Below, piece by piece: positions 35,681-47,635 of a stretch of 64,000 bases of DNA. Location: the NCBI GenBank assembly GCA_002633005.1, contig NMRA01000133.1, forward strand, positions 675,091 to 739,090, read 5' to 3'. Source of the DNA: Phoronis australis. Its lineage: Eukaryota; Phoronida; Phoronidae. Made by a program: the position numbers and the translations under genes. The stretch's first letter is position 1. Each line of letters opens with the position of its first letter. The notes under the pieces were generated by a model that worked only from the letters and a program-made list of their open reading frames with translations, was not told where the DNA came from and did no database searches.

Positions 35681-37246
35681 TTCTAAGCTAATAAAAATTC
35701 AGGTGTAACTTTTAATGCAGTAAAACTATGAATGAACAGGTCACGCTTGCACGAGCTAGGATGGCACGTAGACCACGGGATATGTCGATTTAGCTTGATT
35801 TAGGTATTCATCCCCGGAATGACGTCGTATACTTTTGAAACTGGGCAACGTCAGGAGCTGAAAAGTTGATGTAGGGAAATGTCGGCGGAAGGTTTAGAAG
35901 TTTGATGGAATAACAGGCACATCAACTTGCAATTTCGCGCCCGTTGATCCTGCTGCGAGCCGAGTAAGGCATCACGGTGACGTCAGTGTGTCCGTCTTGC
36001 GGCGTCCGTCGTTATTCCGCGATTTTGTGCGTTTACATTTTTAAGTTGTTTGCATCTGCTTCAAGTGACAATAATCGGAGGTTCGGCATGCGTAATAAAC
36101 TGGCGGAAACACAACAACTTAAGTTTGTTCCAAAAAAAAACTTTTACGCTTTTCGGTGAAAACTGAAGTTCATTTTTGGAAAGGCTGACAGATCTTTAGA
36201 CCAGTGTTTAAGTGCTAAAGACGCCGGCCTTGGATTCAGGGAATGTCTGGCAAACAACGGCGAGAATAAACGATTTGTAATGAAATAACGGAAACATAAA
36301 CCTAATAACTTGAAGAAGTCCATCCCCTCCAACAGTAATAAAAAATTGCGCTTCTTCCCAGTAAAATCGATAATGTCCTTTTATTGGCAATACTGTACAC
36401 TAGCTGCAGTAATGATGATAACACCCTTTGTTTTGTTTGTTTGTTGGACTGGCCCCGCTAACACCAACATGTACACATTAAAATTGTCACAGCTGCGCTA
36501 TATACACGTATCATGGATATGAAGATTTAACTACTCGTGTTCAGTGTTGTTATCGAAAACGGAACAATTAGGTTCTTCCGGGCCCCGGACCGCGATTTCT
36601 TCGAAGAAACTGATGCAGGTCATAGCTGTTGTTAGCATGTCAACCGCAAGATGAGCCCAGTGTGCCCAGCTCAGGCGGACTAAACAACAGATCTATCTGA
36701 GTGTCCAAGGACAGAGTGTATGGTGAGTATCGCATTTGCTGTAAGTCAGTTTTGATCGCTTATCAATATTCTTCAACGAAGCCCAAAAGTAAACGATGAA
36801 GGAGTGGTCGATCGGCACGCTAGCCTGCATTGTATAGGGTCAAGTGTTGGCTCCGGCGACCCAGGGGGTACTCGGCTATATTTTGCAGCTGGAAAATTAG
36901 GACTACCCAAACTAAAGGGAATCGTTTCCACGAATAAGCCGCGTTTTGGAAAGCTTTTGTGTCAACAACACCCTGCATTATTAAGACGAGATGCCATCTT
37001 GTCAAAAATGAGTGGATCCAACGAAAGTCTTGTAGATTTAGAAACTGTCAGAAGCACTTATCAGGTCACGGTCTTTATAGATCTGTGCAGTTAGAAAAGG
37101 AACCTTTTGTCAGTTTCGGTCAGCTACTGACCAAAATGAAACATTTTATGGGGAACTTTGTCGAAGAGGGTTCCCTTTCTCATGGAATTCAGTTGTCTCA
37201 AAAGGCACCCGATCTTCTGGAAAACTGGTCGTGAAAAAGTCGCCCT
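35681..37246. repeat. Direct duplication 1, unit A
   Basis: It is nearly identical to 37248-38829 from TTCTAA to GTCGCCCT. A single N (37247) separates the units. Unit B is 16 bp longer owing to small indels (for example 3 bp near 37413, 9 bp near 37772 and one near 37985). This is most likely two haplotypes placed in tandem by the assembler. Confidence 0.95.
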
Positions 37247-37247
37247 N

Positions 37248-38829
37248 TTCTAATCTAATAAAAATTCAGGTATAACTTTTAATGCAGTAAAACTATGAAT
37301 GAACAGGTCACGCTCGCACGAGCTAGGATGGCAAGTAGAACACGGGATATGTCGATTTAGCTTGATTTAGGTATTCATCCCTGGAATGACGTCGTATACT
37401 TTTGAAACTGGGCAACAACGTCAGGAGCTGAAAAGTTGATGTAGGGAAATGTCGGCGGAAGGTTTAGAAGTTTGATGGAATAACAGGCACATCAACTTGC
37501 AATTTCGCGCCCGTTGATCCTGCTGCGAGCCGAGTAAGGCATCACGGTGTCGTCAGTGTGTCCGTCTTGCGGCGTCCGTCTTTATTCCGCGATTTTGTGC
37601 GTTTACTTTTTTAAGTTGTTTGCATCTGCTTCAAGTGACAATAATCGGAGATTCGGCATGCGTAATAATCTGGCGGAAACACAACAACTTAAGTTTGTTC
37701 CAAAAAAACTTTTACGCTTTTCGGTGAAAACTGAAGTTCATTTTTGGAAAGGTTGACAGATCTTTAGACCTTAATTGGCAGTGTTTAAGTGCTAAAGACG
37801 CCGGCCTTGGATTCAGGGAATGTCTGGCAAACACCGGCGAGAATAAACGATTTGTAATGAAATAACGGAAACATAAACCTAATAACTTGAAGAAGTCCAT
37901 CCCCTCCAACAGTAATAAAAAAATGCGCTTCTTCGCAGTAAAATCGATAATGTCCTTTTATTGGCAATACTGTACACTAGCTGATATTAACAGTAATGAT
38001 GATAACACCCTTTGTTTTGTTTTTTGTCGGACTGGCCCCGCTAACACCAACATGTACACATTAAAATTGTCACAGCTGCGCTATATACACGCATCATGGA
38101 TATGAAGATTTAACTACTCGTGTTCAGTGTTGTTATCGAAAACGGAACAATTAGGTTCTTCCGGGCCCCGGACCGCGATATCTTCGAAGAAACTGATGCA
38201 GGTCATAGCTGTTGTTAGCATGTCAACCGCAAGATGAGCCCATTGTGCCCAGCTCAGGCGGACTAAACAACAGATCTATCTGAGTGTCCAAGGACAGAGT
38301 GTATGGTGAGTATCGCATTTGCTGTGAGTCAGTTTTGATCGCTTATCAATATTCTTCAACGAAGCCCAAAAGTAAACGATGAAGGAGTGGTCGATCGGCA
38401 CGCTAGCCTGCATTGTATAGGGTCAAGTGTTGGCTCCGGCGACCCAGGGGGTACTCGGCTATATTTTGCAGCTGGAAAATTAGGACTACCCAAACTAAAG
38501 GGAATCGTTTCCACGAATAAGCCGCGTTTTGGAAAGCTTTTGTGTCAACAACACCCTGCATTATTAAGACGAGATGCCATCTTGTCAAAAATGAGTGGAT
38601 CCAACGAAAGTCTTGTAGATTTAGAAACTGTCAGAAGCACTTATCAGGTCACGGTCTTTATAGATCTGTGCAGTTAGAAAAGGAACCTTTTGTCAGTTTC
38701 GGTCAGCTACTGGCCAAAATGAAACATTTTATGGGGAACTTTGTCGGAGAGGGTTCCCTTTCTCATGGAATTCAGTTGTCTCAAAAGGCACCCGATCTTC
38801 TGGAAAACTGGTCGTGAAAAAGTCGCCCT
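37248..38829. repeat. Direct duplication 1, unit B
   Basis: This is the second near-identical unit. The unique flanking sequence resumes at 38830 and has no third copy. Confidence 0.95.
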
Positions 38830-40851
38830 ACGGTATACGTCTTGTATGGGAGTATCCCCGGGCTTGTGTGAATAGTCACAAACGTATCGCTCGATTGTGT
38901 TATTATCTTTGTGTGTCGTAGGCCTATGTGGAAAGACTTTCGCATGAATAATGTTTGGAAGTGACACTGACAGGATAGTTTGTTTTGAACCCCAGGTTTG
39001 GAGTACCTAAACTAATTTCCACCACCGCTACGGTTACAGAAAGTCAGTCCAGGGGAACTGAGTTGCTTACAGGGTACCGTAGTGTGTACAAGGTAGAGGA
39101 CAGGAATGTGAGCTTATATTGTCATTTATACAAAGCTTCGCTTCCCGACAGCCAGGCTGTCTCGGTTAACACTTTGGTTGTACATGTACGGTAGCCAGTA
39201 GTTTCTCGACTACAGACCCAGGAAGTCGGGTAGGCTTATTCGTTTAGAAGATCTCAGAGGATGTTAATATAATAACAATAACTTAAAAAGTGGCTACACC
39301 GAAACCGACCTTCCGTTATAGAAGTGGTCTCAAATTGTTCCTTAAATTGAAGATGATAGGGCTACGAATAACTGACAGTGAATTAGTTATTGTTTGAGAC
39401 CCGGCTCATAATCGCTGGTTTATTGCCGTGGCTTACGTTATGCGAGCATGGTTTCAGTTACGGTTTCAGTTCCGTGCAAACCCAGAAGTCACTTTTCTTC
39501 TCATTAAAGCAATTTCGATGAGCGACGTACGTTCCGTGTGCGGAATGCGGGTTTATAACTGTAGTTTATTGTACACACCCTACTAAACAAGATTGTGTTA
39601 AACTGTCCATGTTTGCAGCGCCATCTTTTGTGGGTATCTTGGTTAAAGTGTCTGAGTGGACATTATTCGAGATTTTTCAGTCACATGATAAAATACACAA
39701 GTGACACGTACGCTTCCTTGTTATTATCATTGATTGTTAGCACACCTCACGTTGGAATTTGAACTCCATTCTTCTGGTGATTTTGATAAAAAAGAAAAGA
39801 ATTGAGTTAGTTAGGCGATGTAACGATATTTTTTGGTTGTCGTCGGGATTCAGAAAGATATACTGGGAATGTGTTATGGTCGTTTTACTCTTCTCGAAGT
39901 ATTTTAGACCATAATTTTAAAAGATCGAAACGAGTCTTTGCTAAGAGCAAAATGTAGCTTGTTACGGAGAAGGCTTAACATGAGATTTTTTGGTCAAAAT
40001 GACAAAATTATAACTGTCATCACTGTAAACTATTTAGGAACAAATTTTGCTATGATTTACAATCAAATGGGCCCAGACAATGTCAAACTGGGTATTGTCT
40101 GCTTTCGATTCAAGAACCGACAAACCACTGTGGAGACAAACTCGAGCCTTACCTACGCATCCGAAGTGATGTTATCTATAGCTAGACCAGCACCCTTTAG
40201 AGTATACAAAAGTAATTTAGACCAATTGCCTTTATGACATGGTCTAAAATTAATCTTAAGGTTAAACAGGGGGAATTTGTGGGATTCGAAGGAACTGTCT
40301 GTCTAACAGTTCGTTATTGCTTTAGACACGGCTCTATACGGTGATTTGTCAACGTGTCATTTTATTTGCCTGGCTTGGTCTTAAGGAATAACGATGTGTC
40401 AGTTGTTAGCAAGATCAAGGAACAAGTTGAAACCAATTTTATGTCGGCAAGGATCTAAATCTACGGAACCAGGGCTTATTGCTGCTTAAAGACCATGAAT
40501 CGATGTTGTGTTCATAGTGAAACGGTCTTTCTTGAATATTGTTTTGATCTCAACACAAATTTTGGATATAATTCGACAATATAGGCATTGCCTGTGACTT
40601 CAGTTGCGGCTCATTCGGATGAATGTGGTGGTGTTTTCAAATTCCTGTTCGCTTCTCTTATGAATTCAGACAGCTAAACAGCGGCGAAATGCCCCTTTAA
40701 AACATCTGAAGCGTTTCACTTATTTTAAATTACGTTCACTTGTTGTCGTTATAAATATTGTGAAGGTTTTCAAAAATAGCTCTTAAAGTTGCTCTTCTTT
40801 GACAGGGCTGGAGTGAAGGTTATAGACTAGAGCATCAATCTGCACTCAACA

Positions 40852-41251
40852 ATGACGGTTGAACCTCGTTCAGAAGAGCGTAAAGATTCCCAAGCTCGGT
40901 TCAACTTCGAGCGCTTGATGAAAAAACTGAACTCGTTTGATTTCGACCATTGTTCCACTGACGTATGTGTCGAGTTGCTTCGTCTGCCTACGACGCACTT
41001 ATTATCGGCTTTGCTGAAGAAAATCAGAAATTCGGGAAAAGAGTGGATGGAGAGCTTCCTGGAAGATGGCGGCTTGGAGATGCTCCTGGAATGTATAGAA
41101 TCGCTGACGCCGAAGAGAGGGAAGCATTTGTCGTTGGCGCACACCATACTCCTGTTGCAGGATGTAACGTGTGTCAGAGCGGTGATCAACTCTAAGATAG
41201 GCCTTGAGTTCATGATTGATCAGATGAATTACATACGGAAGATGATAGGAG
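40852..41251 (+). CDS. INF2-like formin, alternative first coding exon B
   Basis: The ATG at 40852 opens 133 codons up to GGAG|GTGAGA, phase 1, the same phase as exons A and C. A leader of only about 25 residues precedes the inhibitory-domain blocks CSTDVCVELL, SALLKKIR, EWMESFLEDGGLEMLLECIE and TCVRAVINSKIGLEF. Identity to exon A is 36/54 and to exon C 32/54 over the first conserved block (hand count). The frame reads through the donor to 41544, but that extension leaves the family sequence immediately and is taken as intron. TATAAATA at 40750 could be a promoter element. CTTTGACAG ending at 40805 could instead be an acceptor for a 5' non-coding exon. It joins in frame to 59872. Confidence 0.85.
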
Positions 41252-42087
41252 GTGAGAAACGTAAAGTTAATAATAATGATTATTTTACACAGGGTCAATA
41301 TGAGGTCAGAGCCCAAAGGTCAGAGAGTGGGTATGTCGACCCTTGTAATTTCCGATTTGTAAGGAACGTTGTTGATTTCAAGGGCAAACAGGTGACCTGT
41401 AGGGCCAGTCACGTGGTTTGGGAGCTAGGACTATTGCCGGAACGGAAGATAACGGTGCCCCCCGCACCCGTCGCCGCACTTTTGTACAATCCTGTAATTT
41501 CTCTCCAACATCTCACCGGTTGTCACCTGTTTTGTTCCGCCTGAACCCTGCCGATACCGCTTACCTAGTATGGTACCAGCTTGGGTGGACTGCCCCCTCC
41601 CTCCACCCCACTGGCTGCGACACTGAGTTCGGAAAAAGTGTTGACAGCCCAAGCACATGTGAACTTGTTGGTGAGCAGCAAAATCTAGTCTGAGCTCGTA
41701 GATTGGATACTGGGTCTGAGTCAAAAGAGTTGACAAATCTTTTTTTTTCGGAAACTCGCAAAGCTGATTTCCCACAGGGCTTAGTCAAGTTGAGTAATTA
41801 TGTTCTTGCCCATGAAAATCGAATGTAAATTACAATGTCGGATAGGTAAGTCTCAAAATAGTTGGACGTGTGACAGTTGAATTTCGAAACACCACCAAAA
41901 GGCGGCACTGCGCGCTTATCCCAGAAAAGTGGTCGATTCCTAACGAGACTGCCACGTATGAATACGATATTCATTTTATCTGTAAATTTACTGTCATATT
42001 TGCCAATCACCCCAACTGTACCGTAAAATCCCGCACAACCGGTCATGACCATATATTATACCTGAGTTTTGTGTTATATTCGAATAT

Positions 42088-42178
42088 AAGACCATGCCCT
42101 TATATTTTACAAGACCATGCCCTTATATGTTTTAAGACCACGCCCTCATATTTTACAAAACCACGCCCTTATATGTTC
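42088..42178. repeat. 23-bp tandem repeat, about 4 copies
   Basis: Units of the form AAGACCATGCCCTTATATT plus about 4 bp repeat with few changes, then lead into a purine-rich GAA run. The ORF across it reflects the repeat. Confidence 0.85.
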
Positions 42179-43440
42179 CTACAAATTGCATTATTTTTCC
42201 TACACGGCCTTGGTCTTTTATTTTCGCTTTGTGAGATACTCGTAATTGCGTCAACACAGCATCGAAAGAAGAAGAAGGAGAAGAGGAAGAAGAAGAAAGA
42301 AGAAGATAAAGAATAATAAACTTGCTGTTCATATAGCCAGGATGATTTAGTGGGTTCGTTCGTGGGTGTACTGGCCGTCCATGTGGAGATCCCTATGATA
42401 GCAAGACGAAAGGCGTTGCTTGGATACATGAACGACCACCTCTTGTTGATGGCAATTCATGAGAAGAAAACGTAATATTCTTTGTCAATTGAAAATATTT
42501 AATCCAAAAACATTTTTCTCGCCCTCTTTATATTTAATTTCTTGGTGATACTGTATATTCTCATGGTTATGCACCTGCGCACGTGAGACTGTGTCATTAT
42601 CGGGAGTTAGGCGCATGCGAAACATCTTAGAAAAAACAAAGCGCTACTTAATGTGAGTGAAACTGGACGTGCATCTTTAAAACGACACATTTTGACTCAG
42701 CATACATTATTTGAATGAAAAAGACAAAGAATGGACAAAACAAACACAGAATACATTTACATGTAATTGAATTCAATGGAACTACTTTTCGTGTCTAGAT
42801 AAAATGGAACGTCGCTTCAGTCATGGGTGTAGCCCCGGTGAACACTGAATCGCACGTCTATTTAATTGTGCGATTGGCCTACGATCTGGTAGTGGCACGA
42901 GCAGTTATAATAGACTGGTTGTGTAATGACTCGAGACTGGTAGTACACCTTTAGATTAAATACTCCGAGTCGAGTATTTAATATGTAGTTACAACATCAT
43001 TGTTAGCAGCTTCGACATAATGACATTAAAATCGGTCACAGCTGGATTTTGAACGATTTTCCAAGGATTGGTAAGGTGCTATCTCCGTGACCAGTCGTGC
43101 AGTCTACACATGCTATTTTCTCTCAATGTTCAATGATAATCTATGCATCTAATACTCCATTTTTATTATAAAATTAATCATTTATCTATTTTTATATTGC
43201 AACACCTAGTGAATTTTGTTTCTTAAAATGTAAGTACATTTATCCCATACGCGTTGAATTTGTCGAGGGAAATTCAGCCATGTAATACAGTTTTACGTAT
43301 TCACCTCTCGCACTACTTCAACAGCGACATAAAAATAGCTACAGCTACAACGACTTTGTTTGAGCTCGAAAAACCGGTGTCATTGCAAGCAAGCCCTCCG
43401 GAGCTAAATTACACAATGCGTAGACTAAGAACATATTATG

Positions 43441-43578
43441 CCTTGTTGAGCACTAGGACCTCGCTAGGACCCGGCTAAAGAGCAAGACTTCGCGGGATTA
43501 CGCGAGACTTTGTCGTCTGTTTTCAATGAGCACGTGATTTTGGCAAGATTTTTCTTACCGTGAGACAGCTACCCTGGT
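43441..43578. mobile_element. GTAGAGTTCAGTA-TIR MITE, copy 3 (worn ends)
   Basis: The interior matches copies 2 and 4 well (CTAGGACCTCGCTAG, AGCAAGACTTCGCGGGATTA, GAGCACGTGATTTTGG), but the terminal repeats are largely eroded. Confidence 0.7.
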
Positions 43579-43784
43579 GTTATTGGTGTAATTTAATTTG
43601 TGAATTTTTAATTGTCATGAAAGGGCGCGAAACTATCCTTCGTGCATGATGAGCACGTGACTGATATTACGTCTGGTATGGACTGAGTCACCTGACATGG
43701 ACCAAGTCATCTGACATGGACTTCTAGCTTGTGTACATTAACACGACGTTTCGGTCGGTTATTTCATCGGTCATTATAAAGGTG

Positions 43785-44165
43785 CATGCTCCTAACTATA
43801 CAAATGTATAACAGGAACTAAAGGACAATGCTATTTGAATATCATCTACGCTAAACAAAGCGCAGTTGACAACTTGTAACGTGAAAACAAAAAATTCTGT
43901 AAATAGGTGAGCTTTGCAATAATGTCGTACCTTGGGAGATCGTATAGCCCGCATCATGCAGTGTTATTTCCCCAACACTACGTCACGATATTAACTAGAC
44001 TCGGTTGAGTGATTTACGGCGGATCATTTTCGACACAAAAGTCGTTCTTAAAACCATTCGGAAATTTTCAGCGTAATTCATATTCGCATCATTGCTCTAC
44101 GCAGTGTTTTTAACTAATTTGACCAAGCAATCTCAGAGATAAGAAATTAGCGTGCAAGTTCCACT
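43785..44165 (+). repeat. About 390-bp interspersed repeat, direct copy
   Basis: This is the partner of 27190-27585 in opposite orientation, with many small substitutions and a few indels spread evenly along the length, as expected of an old dispersed family. Confidence 0.85.
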
Positions 44166-44399
44166 TTAAGGTGTTACACCATTCAAAGAAGTACGCTAAG
44201 GGTTGGAGTACTAGAATTCTATATCAAACGAACTTTTATCATGCTGTTGATATCGTCATTTTGTTTGAGTGTGCCTTTTTTACTTAATTTTACTAAAAAT
44301 GACACGGTCACGTGAACCAAGAGATTACAGATTGATTCAAAGTAAAAAATCTAACTCTGCGTGCTTTCTGCTTTTGATGTTTGCATGCCTTTGAATCTT

Positions 44400-44935
44400 G
44401 GTAGATCCTTTGTGTTCTTTTTCATAAAATTTGGCAAATAGTCTCCTATTACGGAGTCAACAACGCCTTTAAATTTCTGATGGATTCGGCCGATTCTGCA
44501 CCACCTAGTGGGCTATTGTCGTCCGTATCCGTCTATCTGCGTAGAGGATCATTATGAAAATCGGCAGATTGGATCCTACTAACAAGCGCACCACTAGCGT
44601 AGATTTTCGGGAAGGTACGATAACTGTGGCGCTTCGTAGTGGCATGTTTTTACCTACACCTGTTTCTCCTAAACCCCTTGCAGGATGTCTGCAAAATTTG
44701 GCTTGTGTATTGGATTGAAGGTAAGCGTAGATGGCGTTTTCTTTCGGACGTGCCTCGTTATGGCAGTGCTTACGTTTACTTCTGTATCGTAGGAGTTCCT
44801 TGGTAGAATTTCATGAAATTTGGCAGATTTTATTAAGGAGATGACAACGCCTTCCCATTTTCGGACGTGTTGGACGTTTTCTGCGCCATCTGGTGGCCAT
44901 TTTACGGTACTGATAAACACCCCAAGCAGCATACC
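44400..44935. repeat. CATGAAATTTGGCA-type repeat units
   Basis: At least two diverged units carry ATG/CATGAAATTTGGCAGAT, AAGGAGATGACAACGCC, TTCTGCGCCA and CTGGTGGCCATTTT or relatives. The same block order occurs at 61525-61930, and related words at 12040-12080. Confidence 0.65.
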
Positions 44936-45921
44936 GTTCGAGGTGCTGTCGTGGGCGCATCACAACGCAGTGGTTATGTGTCAAGTATTTTAGGAACTAA
45001 CACGCTTTTTGAATAATGATATGTGCATTTTTCTCCATCAACAACGGCAATTGTTATGTGACTCGCAGGCTTGAGATTGCGACTGTGAATCCCCTTGTGT
45101 GGTGGTTTCTCAAGTCGCTCTACATGTTTTCAGTTATATTAGTAAAAATGCACCGGCGTAGCATTTTCCTTGAGTGGTAATTTCTATGCCATCATTGAGA
45201 TGCCTTTTGTGCTGGATGATAGTAACCCGATCAGATACAGAAGTGGGCGTGTCATCCGGGCGCAACAGCTCTGTAAGAGTCGTGTCATGGATGGTCTTTG
45301 AGGTGCATCGCGTATGTTGCCAAAATTCTCATGTTTTTCAGAATACAATTACAAGTATGTTATTTTCGTAAACTCAGAGAAATTAACTTGTTCGAATCTT
45401 TTTAGTTGATCCTGCGGACTCGTTTGGTTTATCACGTATGTCCAACAAAATGTCTTTTGTAGAAAGTCACAATAGCTCAATTGATATCTGTATCAGTTCG
45501 AACCACGTGACTAGCAGATTTTAGTAAGCAATTTATATTATTTAAATCCTCAGTTTATGTGGGTGTTGACGTGTTATATCAGGTCAAATTGGTTGATGAA
45601 TTTGATTTCCCGAAGTACCAATAGATACCATCGTGAATCACTGGACCCTCATGTATAGATCAACCATGAAGTGTCATCTCATCCCGAGACGGTTTGATAG
45701 CCTTTCATTAGGTTGAGCGTCATTGAATCAACTTCTAGTTCTGCCTGCGAGTAAGTAATGTTTGAATTGGTGTTCACTTCGTGTTGGACAAGATATTTTT
45801 CTAACTTGAAAGCCGAACTATTAAAATCTATCATTTCAATTTAGTGATTCACGAGAATAGCCACATATTCTGTAGAGCAGTAAACGACTACAAATTCACT
45901 TTTGTTCGTTGTTGAACACAG

Positions 45922-46261
45922 ATAAGTATTGCTTAACGTCCATGACCCCGGGGCTTCGTTTCTTGGTAGTTTACCGTGACGCTCGAGTTCACAGGTTCAA
46001 CGAGGGGAATTTGAGTTCGATAGAGGAACACAGAATACCCTGACTGGCGTCGGGGCATCAAAATTTTAAGTCGGACCCAGTAAACACTGCGGCCTGAGTT
46101 CAAAGTAACACTCTATACTGCGTACCGAAAAACGGTTCGGGACGGCCCTATCTCCAATAACAGGATTAAATAGTCATCTCAACCCGGCAGGGGTTAGGTC
46201 ATTGTGTGTCCAGATATTGACTCATGGATGATGTACTGGGTCGAATTGAATATTTCCTATA
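45922..46261. repeat. Direct duplication 2, unit A (340 bp)
   Basis: It matches 46263-46602 with only two base differences noticed (C/A near 46112 and T/C near 46177), joined through a single N at 46262. It ends about 390 bp before the formin exon C start codon. Confidence 0.97.
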
Positions 46262-46262
46262 N

Positions 46263-46602
46263 ATAAGTATTGCTTAACGTCCATGACCCCGGGGCTTCGT
46301 TTCTTGGTAGTTTACCGTGACGCTCGAGTTCACAGGTTCAACGAGGGGAATTTGAGTTCGATAGAGGAACACAGAATACCCTGACTGGCGTCGGGGCATC
46401 AAAATTTTAAGTCGGACCCAGTAAACACTGCGGCCTGAGTTCAAAGTAACACTATATACTGCGTACCGAAAAACGGTTCGGGACGGCCCTATCTCCAATA
46501 ACAGGATTAAATAGTCACCTCAACCCGGCAGGGGTTAGGTCATTGTGTGTCCAGATATTGACTCATGGATGATGTACTGGGTCGAATTGAATATTTCCTA
46601 TA
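46263..46602. repeat. Direct duplication 2, unit B (340 bp)
   Basis: This is the second unit, equal in length to unit A. Unique sequence resumes at 46603. Confidence 0.97.
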
Positions 46603-46992
46603 ATTCAGCAACTGGTCTGTTTTCCCGTCTGGACGCTGTGGACCGCTGAATACTATTTTTGCCATAAAAAATAGAGTTTGCGTAGTACCCACAGAGTATC
46701 AGGTAGGTGACAAATGAATCACTTTCCTGTTTCCCATTTGGCAATTCCGACTGGTGAATGTTGACCTCACGGCGGTCAGACGAGTTATCTATAGTTGATG
46801 ATTCAATTATCCTTTTCAGGTCATCACAAAAATATTAATGGAGTTTTTGACATTGTCGTAGTCACGTGGCAGAACATTTCTGACTTTTCCTGTGTCGATC
46901 AACCAGGGTCAACAATGTTTTCTGGATAGAAGGGCGTGGGCTGGATTCTTTGCTTGAGTGATCGCATAATTGGTGATAATTTAAAAATCACA

Positions 46993-47635
46993 ATGGCAGC
47001 TTCTGCGTTCAGTTTTTGGCGCGGCATTTTCAGCGGAAGGAGGGCAATTCAGGAAGGGGGTAATCAAAGCGATGTAACCGCGGGAGAGTTATCGGAAATC
47101 GAGAAAGCATCAACAGACAAGGCAAAACAAACGAGTCATAGACAGAGGAGAGTTGGGTTAGTGCGTCAGGATAATACCGACGGGAGCATTGAGGAGAGCG
47201 AGCTAAGTACAGGAACGTCAAACGAAGAAATGAATACACATTCTACAAGTAACGGATATGACAACACTTTAGATATTACTCGAAAACCATCTTTGGGAAA
47301 AATTCTCGCCAAAAGATTGTCAAATGTAGACTTCGATGTCTGTTCTCCCGACGTCTGCGTTGGCTTACTGCGCATTCCAACAAGACATATTTTCTCAGCC
47401 TTGAAAAAGAAAATCAAGACTTCAGACTTGGAATGGATGCAGGGTTTTCTAGACGAAGATGGCTTGAAGGTTTTACTTGACAGTGTGGAAAGTTTAGGGT
47501 CGAGGAAGGTTACTCAGCTAGCAGATGCCATGGTTCTCCTTGAGAATATTTCATGCGTTAGGTGTGTGATTAACTCAAGGATTGGACTCGAGTATATTGT
47601 AAATCACAAGGATTACATTAGACAGCTCATTACAG
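46993..47635 (+). CDS. INF2-like formin, alternative first coding exon C
   Basis: The ATG at 46993 (MAASAFSFWRG...) opens 214 codons to TTACAG|GTAAAT, phase 1. The frame is open back to 46936, but without an ATG. It has the longest leader of the three, about 110 residues, polar, rich in Ser/Glu/Arg/Gln and probably disordered. Then come the inhibitory-domain blocks CSPDVCVGLL, SALKKKIK, EWMQGFLDEDGLKVLL and ISCVRCVINSRIGLEYIV. It joins in frame to 59872. Over a 54-residue block it is 34/54 identical to exon A and 32/54 to exon B. A CCTTTTCAG ending at 46819 may be an acceptor for a 5' non-coding exon. The long N-terminal extension could give this isoform different partners or location. Confidence 0.85.

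Larger units (their letters stand above)
33782..40851 (+). other. Formin intron / exon B upstream region
   Basis: This 7.1 kb holds a 192-bp N gap (34511-34702), a near-identical direct duplication (35681-38829) and otherwise unremarkable DNA. The 96-codon ORF in each duplicated unit lacks an ATG and any recognised domain. No further FH3-like exon was seen. Confidence 0.7.
41252..46992 (+). other. Formin intron / exon C upstream region
   Basis: No exon was found. The region contains a 23-bp tandem array (42088-42178), a GAA-rich run (about 42266-42316), MITE copy 3 (43441-43578), an interspersed repeat (43785-44165), CATGAAATTTGGCA units (44400-44935) and a 340-bp duplication (45922-46602). 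Confidence 0.7.

Noticed and set aside
36804-37094. A 96-codon ORF present identically in both duplication units
   Set aside because: It has no ATG at its start and no recognisable domain. Its identity between units is explained by the near-identical duplication.
41252-41544. Extension of formin exon B into the following sequence
   Set aside because: A good donor lies at 41252 and the translation leaves the family sequence there. Exons A and C end at the same point of the protein.
41870-42316. 148-codon ORF ending in a Lys/Glu run
   Set aside because: It runs through a 23-bp tandem array and a GAA-rich simple repeat and has no family features.
33355-47635. The three formin first exons as assembly duplicates
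   Set aside because: They share only 59-67% of residues over the compared block, have different leaders, and have no similarity in flanking DNA. The true assembly duplicates here are nearly identical.
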